64,000 bases of DNA from Bacteroidales bacterium (GTDB lineage Bacteria; Bacteroidota; Bacteroidia; Bacteroidales; UBA3663): contig JAFZBE010000041.1 in the NCBI GenBank assembly GCA_017561935.1, positions 1-64,000 of the forward strand, given 5' to 3'. Under the pieces are notes generated by a model. It made no database searches. It was given only the letters and a program-made list of their open reading frames with translations, and was not told where the DNA came from. Positions 59,286 through 64,000 of this stretch are shown one piece after another (the stretch's first letter is position 1; every line of letters begins with the position of its first letter). Both the position numbers and the translations under genes were made by a program.

Positions 59286-62200
59286 ATGTTTAGAAGATAT
59301 CTTATTATTTCTGCACTTTTGCTCGCTCTTCCTCTGATGGTAAGTGCAGCACCAGTGACACGCTCGCAGGCACAGGAAGTGGCTCGCCAATTTATGAATA
59401 AAAAGGGCATGTCATCGCAGATAGCCGAGATGGCCTATAAGTCGCCCCGCCGTGGACAGGTTTCCGAAGAGGATGCGTATTATTTTGTGTTCAACGCTCC
59501 CAATAAACAGGGATTCGTTGTCGTGTCGGGTGATGACCGCACGGCCGAAGTCCTTGGATATGCTTATAGGGGTTCATTCGATGAGACTCAATTGCCTCAG
59601 CATGTAAAGGCTTTCCTCCAGACTTATGCCGACGAAATCCAGTATCTTGAAGATGCGGGTATTACTGAGGTTCAGCGCGCTCCACGTCGTGCTGGTGAAG
59701 AGGATTATCAGGCCATCGCGCCTTTGATCTGCACTCGTTGGGACCAGGGTTCGCCTTACAATGCTCTCTGCCCTAATAATTGTCCCACAGGTTGTGCCGC
59801 TACATCCACGGCTCAGGTCATGAATTATCATAAGTGGCCGGCTGCAACGACAGCCGAAATACCTTCTTATCGCACTGGCTCAAGGAATTTCTATCTGGAA
59901 GCTGTTCCCGAAGGTACCGTATTCAACTGGGATGCGATGCTCGACACTTACAATCACACGTCGAGCTCCGAGTCGCGTCAAGCTGTGGCCGAATTGATGA
60001 GTTATGTAGGTCGGGGCATCAAGATGGACTATGACTTCATGGGTTCAGGTGCTTACAGTTCCGATATGGGGCCTGCTCTTAACAATTATTTCGACTATCA
60101 GGTCACCCAACTCTATCGCAAGAACTATCCACTGGTAGCTTTCGAGGATTCCATCTATCAGCAGCTTGCTATGGGCTATCCCGTGATTTTCAATGGCATG
60201 TCAACGGGAGGTGGACACAGCTTCGTGGTCGATGGATATGACAGCAATCACTTTTTCCATGTCAATTGGGGATGGGGAGGCCAAGATGACAATTATTTCC
60301 TTCTTTCTGTGCTCAATCCCTATAACAATACCAGCATTGGTTCCAGCAGTTCGGAGGACGGCTTCAGTTACGATCAGGATGTTCTTTTCCTTAAGCCAGG
60401 ACTGCAGACCCCTTTGGTTAACAAACCTCTTGAAATGAATATTGTCGGGGTAACCGAACAGGGGGTGCTCGTCGAGTATTACAGCTTGGTTACAGGCACT
60501 AAGGAATACGAACTCGGATTGGGAGAAGTCATTGATGGCGACATGTCTCCACTTGACAAAACGTTGCACAAGGAAAAAATACGTCAGTTCTGGGGCGAGG
60601 AGGATATGGAGTTCCGCGTATCTGGTGTTGATGCCGGCCTCCATCGCCTTGTGCCTATCTCTCGCATGGAAGGCGACAGCACATGGCGTTACGACCTCTA
60701 TCCTTATGCCGAGGTGATGGTGGGAGAGGATGGCTCTCTGGAGTTCAATACCGTTTGGAATAAGATGCAGACGGTTAATTACGAATTTGAGGGCAGCCTG
60801 TTCATCGGCCAGACGCAGCCATTCAAGGTCACTTTCCTTAACGATACCGATCAGGAGTATTATGGCCCCATCTATCTGTTCTCTAATCGAGGGGAAGGTA
60901 AGACTCCTAATATGAGATATTCTTCCTTTGAAGGTTTCACGGTACCTGCTCACGATAGTCTTCGTGTGTCGTTCTCGTTCCGTCCCTCTTCGAGCGGCAA
61001 ATGGACGGTCAGCTTCGGATCCGATCCGAGCGGTAAGTGCATCTTTGGTAGTTGTACGGTAGGCATCAATTCCGGAGACGTGGTCATCGATGGTCTTCGT
61101 TTCAAGCTCAATCCCGAAACACAGGAGGCCAAACTTGTCGGTGGCAGCGAAGATTATGCCGGACATATCGTCATCCCCGACACTATTGTTTCCAATGGCA
61201 GGAACTATGTTGTTACGAGTCTTGACAATAATGTGTTCAACGGTTGTGCTGATGTTTTGAGCGTCACCCTGCCTGCCACACTGACATCGATTGGCGAATA
61301 TTGCTTTGAGGATTGCAAGGGTCTCACAGCCATTCATCTTCCCGCATTTGTCAAAGCTATTGGACAAGGAGCCTTTGCAGGGTGTAATAATCTTGTCGAT
61401 ATCCAAGTGGACGAGAACAATGCCAAATATTCGGCCCATGATGGTATGTTGTTCTCGAATGAAGGCAAAACATTGAACACATATCCTTCTGCACAAGGAG
61501 TGGTCAATAATCTTCCCGACTCTTTGAAGGTAATCGGTGATGGTAGTCTTGCCGGGACCTCTATCACGCGCCTCATTCTTCCTGCAAGCGTTGTAACCAT
61601 GGGTATGTCCTGCCTCAGTGGATGTGACGAACTCACGACAATTGTGTCGAAGGCCAGGAAAAATCCTTCTTGTTTCTCGGGCGTTAGTTCTGGCACCTTC
61701 GCAGGATTGAAGGTCAACCAGATTCAGCTCATCATCCCGGTTGGCACAGAGGCCGTCTATTCCAAGGCCGATGGCTGGAGTAAATTCACTCAGGTCAATT
61801 CGTTCAAGGCATTTGGCGCTCATTGTGTACAGGGTTTCTCTTCGTCGAGGAACATTGATCTCGATGGCATCGTTGTTGTCGATGATAACTTTGAGGAAAT
61901 CGAAGCTGCAACACCCAAGGCATATAAGGTCGTTTATTCTGATGATGAGGAACCGAAACTATACGCTTCCATCGTCCAGGGTGTCGTCGAGGCTGGTAAT
62001 GGCCTGCTTGTAGAAGGCGAATCGACTTTGGTATTCAAGGCCAGCAACGACCCCGTCTCGGCCGATGTCACTGGCAACCTGCTCATGGCTGCTCTTGCCG
62101 ATACCGACCTTTCTACCATCAGCAATGCCTACACTTATCAGGATGGCACATTCGTAGCCAATAGCACGGATGTTGTTGAGGCTGGTGGAGCATATCTTGT

Positions 62201-62375
62201 CCTCGAAGGAGTGGCCGCTCCATCCTTGCCACTCTATTTCGGAGAGATTCCTGGTGGCATCAGTACCATCAGTGTTGACGCATCGGAGTATGTCCTCTAT
62301 GACCTGCAAGGTCGCAGGGTAAAGGCCTCAGAATCGGGCTTCTACATCCTGAATGGCCGGAAGGTTCTACGATAA
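59286..62375 (+). CDS. C10 (streptopain-like) peptidase with BspA-type LRR and T9SS tail
   Basis: A 1029-residue secreted cysteine protease. After the signal peptide (residues 1-21) comes an inhibitory propeptide typical of C10 enzymes (VTRSQAQEVARQFMNKKG, FVVVSGDDRTAEVLGYA). The catalytic Cys is in CPTGCAATSTAQVMNY (about residue 170) and the His in GGGHSFVVDGYDSNHFFHVN (about 311). A beta-sandwich region follows, then leucine-rich repeats of LRR_5/BspA type (about residues 630-820; VTLPATLTSIGEYCFEDCKG, IGQGAFAGC), and a tail of T9SS type (YVLYDLQGRRV, GFYILNGRKVL). The start is ATG 59286; the frame to 59187 lacks a signal. Prevotella interpain is the nearest known relative. Confidence 0.93.
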   Translation: MFRRYLIISALLLALPLMVSAAPVTRSQAQEVARQFMNKKGMSSQIAEMAYKSPRRGQVSEEDAYYFVFNAPNKQGFVVVSGDDRTAEVLGYAYRGSFDETQLPQHVKAFLQTYADEIQYLEDAGITEVQRAPRRAGEEDYQAIAPLICTRWDQGSPYNALCPNNCPTGCAATSTAQVMNYHKWPAATTAEIPSYRTGSRNFYLEAVPEGTVFNWDAMLDTYNHTSSSESRQAVAELMSYVGRGIKMDYDFMGSGAYSSDMGPALNNYFDYQVTQLYRKNYPLVAFEDSIYQQLAMGYPVIFNGMSTGGGHSFVVDGYDSNHFFHVNWGWGGQDDNYFLLSVLNPYNNTSIGSSSSEDGFSYDQDVLFLKPGLQTPLVNKPLEMNIVGVTEQGVLVEYYSLVTGTKEYELGLGEVIDGDMSPLDKTLHKEKIRQFWGEEDMEFRVSGVDAGLHRLVPISRMEGDSTWRYDLYPYAEVMVGEDGSLEFNTVWNKMQTVNYEFEGSLFIGQTQPFKVTFLNDTDQEYYGPIYLFSNRGEGKTPNMRYSSFEGFTVPAHDSLRVSFSFRPSSSGKWTVSFGSDPSGKCIFGSCTVGINSGDVVIDGLRFKLNPETQEAKLVGGSEDYAGHIVIPDTIVSNGRNYVVTSLDNNVFNGCADVLSVTLPATLTSIGEYCFEDCKGLTAIHLPAFVKAIGQGAFAGCNNLVDIQVDENNAKYSAHDGMLFSNEGKTLNTYPSAQGVVNNLPDSLKVIGDGSLAGTSITRLILPASVVTMGMSCLSGCDELTTIVSKARKNPSCFSGVSSGTFAGLKVNQIQLIIPVGTEAVYSKADGWSKFTQVNSFKAFGAHCVQGFSSSRNIDLDGIVVVDDNFEEIEAATPKAYKVVYSDDEEPKLYASIVQGVVEAGNGLLVEGESTLVFKASNDPVSADVTGNLLMAALADTDLSTISNAYTYQDGTFVANSTDVVEAGGAYLVLEGVAAPSLPLYFGEIPGGISTISVDASEYVLYDLQGRRVKASESGFYILNGRKVLR

Positions 62376-62389
62376 GCACTCTTTTTCAA

Positions 62390-62530
62390 GGGGAGTAAAC
62401 GGGAGTAAACAGGAGTTAGCGGACGTTACTTTCGCCTGTGGGAAACAGGTTCCAACAGTACATTCGTCCGTTAACTCCCGTTAACTCCACAGGCTAAAAG
62501 CCTGTTAACTCCCGATAACTCCCTTATAAT
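62390..62530. repeat. Composite inverted-repeat spacer
   Basis: GGAGTTAGCGGACG (62412-62425) pairs with CGTCCGTTAACTCC (62465-62478) with one G-T mismatch, and inside lies CCTGT-GGGAA-ACAGG. A second hairpin, ACAGGCT-AAA-AGCCTGT, follows near 62489-62505, and GTTAACTCC or GATAACTCC recurs four times. It fills the gap between the C10 peptidase and porin genes and may serve as terminator or RNA stabiliser. Confidence 0.7.
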
Positions 62531-62597
62531 TCCTGTAGATGCGAAACTTGTATCTTTTTTATTCAATTATTTTTTTAATGAAACTACTATTTGTATT

Positions 62598-63899
62598 ATG
62601 AAGAAATTACTTTTAGTTTTAAGTCTTGCTATGGCCACAATGTCCATGCAAGCTCAAGAGAATCAGTTCAGCATGTCGGCTCAGCTTCGCACACGTGCCG
62701 AATATCGCAATGGTTCCATCTTCCCTCGTGGTGAGGGTGCCGATTTCACATCCTTCATCAATGACCGTACACGGTTGTCAATTAGTTATGTTCGTGCAAA
62801 TAACCTCGAATTGAAAATTTCGGGGCAGCAGGTCGGTGTCTGGGGACAGGATCCTCAGGTCAACAAGGACGGACGTTACGATCTGAATGAGGCTTGGGCA
62901 AAGTTGAAGCACGGCAACGTGTATGCCCAGATTGGCCGACAGCCGTTGGTTTACGATGACGAGCGCCTCCTCGGCGATCTCGATTGGAATGTGGCGGGCC
63001 GTTCACACGATGCCTTCAAGTTGGCGTACGAAAAGAATGCCGACAAGTTGCATCTCATTCTCGCTTTCAACCAGAATGGCGAGAAAGTAAACAGCGGAAC
63101 CTATTATGCTGATGGAGGACAACCTTACAAGAGTATGCAGACTCTGTGGTACAATCATCAGTTCGCCAAGCCGATGACACTCTCGCTCCTCTTCATGAAC
63201 CTTGGTCAGGAAGGAGGCGTCTGGGGTGATGCCAAGACGCGTTACATGCAGACGATGGGCTTCCACTTCACTGCTCAGCCAACCAATTGGGACCTTGTAG
63301 CTTCATTCTATTATCAGACAGGCAAGACGGCATCCAATCTTGACATATCGGCTCTCATGGCCAGTGTGAAGGCCGGTTACATCATCAACCCGAGATGGAA
63401 AGCCACCTTCGGTTTCGACTTCATGGACGGTGAGGATTATGAATGGGCGACCCGATCGTTTTCAGGAGATATCGAAGTGCACAAGGCAGATCCGACAAAG
63501 ACACGCGCTTTCAATCCACTTTATGGTACCCATCACAAGTTCTATGGCGCCATGGATTATTTCTATGCCTCGAGCTTCATCAACGGATTGGCTCCCGGAC
63601 TTCAGGACATTCAACTCAGTGTGGATTACAAGGCGACGAAGAACACTGCGATGCAACTGGCTTATCACTACTTCCTGACGGCAAGCGACATTCTCGTCAC
63701 CGACGGAAAGACCCTCGGTTCAGAAATCGATCTTCAGATCAACATCAACCTGATGAAGAGCGTCACGATGATGATAGGCTACTCCACCATGTTTGGCACC
63801 GACACGATGGATGCCGTGAAGGGTGGCGATCATTCGAAGTGGCAGGATTGGGCTTGGATATCTCTCAACATCAATCCGCAGTTCATTTCGCGTTTGTAA
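62598..63899 (+). CDS. Alginate-export-family outer-membrane porin
   Basis: A 433-residue beta-barrel with signal peptide (residues 1-19, ending SMQAQ). Its N-terminal SAQLRTRAEYRNGSIFPRGE and DRTRLSISYVRANNLELKI, and the LRYDLNEAW-like DGRYDLNEAWAKLKHGNVYAQIGRQPLVYDDERLLG, match the alginate_exp family. In Bacteroidetes such proteins are general anion-selective or sugar porins, not proven alginate exporters. The C-terminus ends in INPQFISRL. It has its own spacer with strong hairpins before it and a terminator after it. Confidence 0.88.
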   Translation: MKKLLLVLSLAMATMSMQAQENQFSMSAQLRTRAEYRNGSIFPRGEGADFTSFINDRTRLSISYVRANNLELKISGQQVGVWGQDPQVNKDGRYDLNEAWAKLKHGNVYAQIGRQPLVYDDERLLGDLDWNVAGRSHDAFKLAYEKNADKLHLILAFNQNGEKVNSGTYYADGGQPYKSMQTLWYNHQFAKPMTLSLLFMNLGQEGGVWGDAKTRYMQTMGFHFTAQPTNWDLVASFYYQTGKTASNLDISALMASVKAGYIINPRWKATFGFDFMDGEDYEWATRSFSGDIEVHKADPTKTRAFNPLYGTHHKFYGAMDYFYASSFINGLAPGLQDIQLSVDYKATKNTAMQLAYHYFLTASDILVTDGKTLGSEIDLQININLMKSVTMMIGYSTMFGTDTMDAVKGGDHSKWQDWAWISLNINPQFISRL

Positions 63900-63935
63900 A
63901 AATCATCAATCTACACATATTACAACATCCCCTTC

Positions 63936-63969
63936 CTGGTCAGCAGATCCTTTTCTGCTGGCCAGTTTT
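63936..63969 (+). terminator. Intrinsic terminator after the porin gene
   Basis: CTGGTCAGCAGA (63936-63947) pairs with TCTGCTGGCCAG (63954-63965) with one G-T pair, followed by TTTT. Confidence 0.85.
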
Positions 63970-64000
63970 GTATGTCCATCCTGATTGGCATGGTCATGGC

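Overview
The window looks like a chromosomal segment of a Bacteroidales bacterium, most likely Prevotella-like. The evidence is a complete porP-porK-porL-porM-porN block for type IX secretion (T9SS), large secreted proteins with T9SS-type C-terminal tails, a streptopain-like C10 peptidase fused to BspA-type leucine-rich repeats, a tRNA-Arg without encoded CCA, and Bacteroidetes-type promoters (TTTG, about 20 bp, TAnnTTTG) in front of most transcription units. The genus is inferred, not shown.

Layout. 0-13.7 kb is mainly core: the 5' part of dnaK, ispF overlapping a secreted subtilisin, a polysaccharide flippase and ruvB, tRNA-Arg(CCU), an orphan Wzc-like tyrosine kinase with a striking tyrosine ladder, the beta subunit of a sodium-pumping decarboxylase, a Sel1-repeat protein, prfB, an M20 deacetylase and a methyltransferase-like protein. 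13.8-30.2 kb is metabolic: three glycoside hydrolases (GH43, GH42, GH9) without a SusC/SusD pair, an outer-membrane barrel followed by nadE, an AMP-ligase/SDR pair, a metallophosphoesterase, a HAD phosphatase, and DUF2461 and SIMPL proteins.

30.2-38.8 kb is an AT-rich accessory island. It holds two gene remnants, two small unknown genes, a probable structured RNA of about 300 nt with its own promoter and terminator, a 47-codon ORF whose end overlaps a terminator, and a DpnII-type GATC restriction-modification set (methylase, endonuclease, second methylase) followed by a DpnD-PcfM gene. A zinc-ribbon membrane protein, an agmatine-deiminase-family enzyme and two repeat arrays follow. Tight clusters of GATC, the presumed modification site, lie just upstream of three transcription units of the island, which suggests methylation-linked regulation. 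This is the part most likely to hold something undescribed.

38.8-64 kb returns to chromosomal content: lipoproteins, cutC overlapping a transglutaminase-like lipoprotein, a BNR/sialidase-like protein, a TerB-DnaJ protein, a 1349-residue PPC-repeat protein, an MFS carrier, the por operon with a 10-bp tandem repeat between porL and porM, gluQRS, the C10 peptidase and an alginate-export-type porin. Three proteins of the window (subtilisin, PPC-repeat protein, C10 peptidase) appear to be cargo for the T9SS encoded here.
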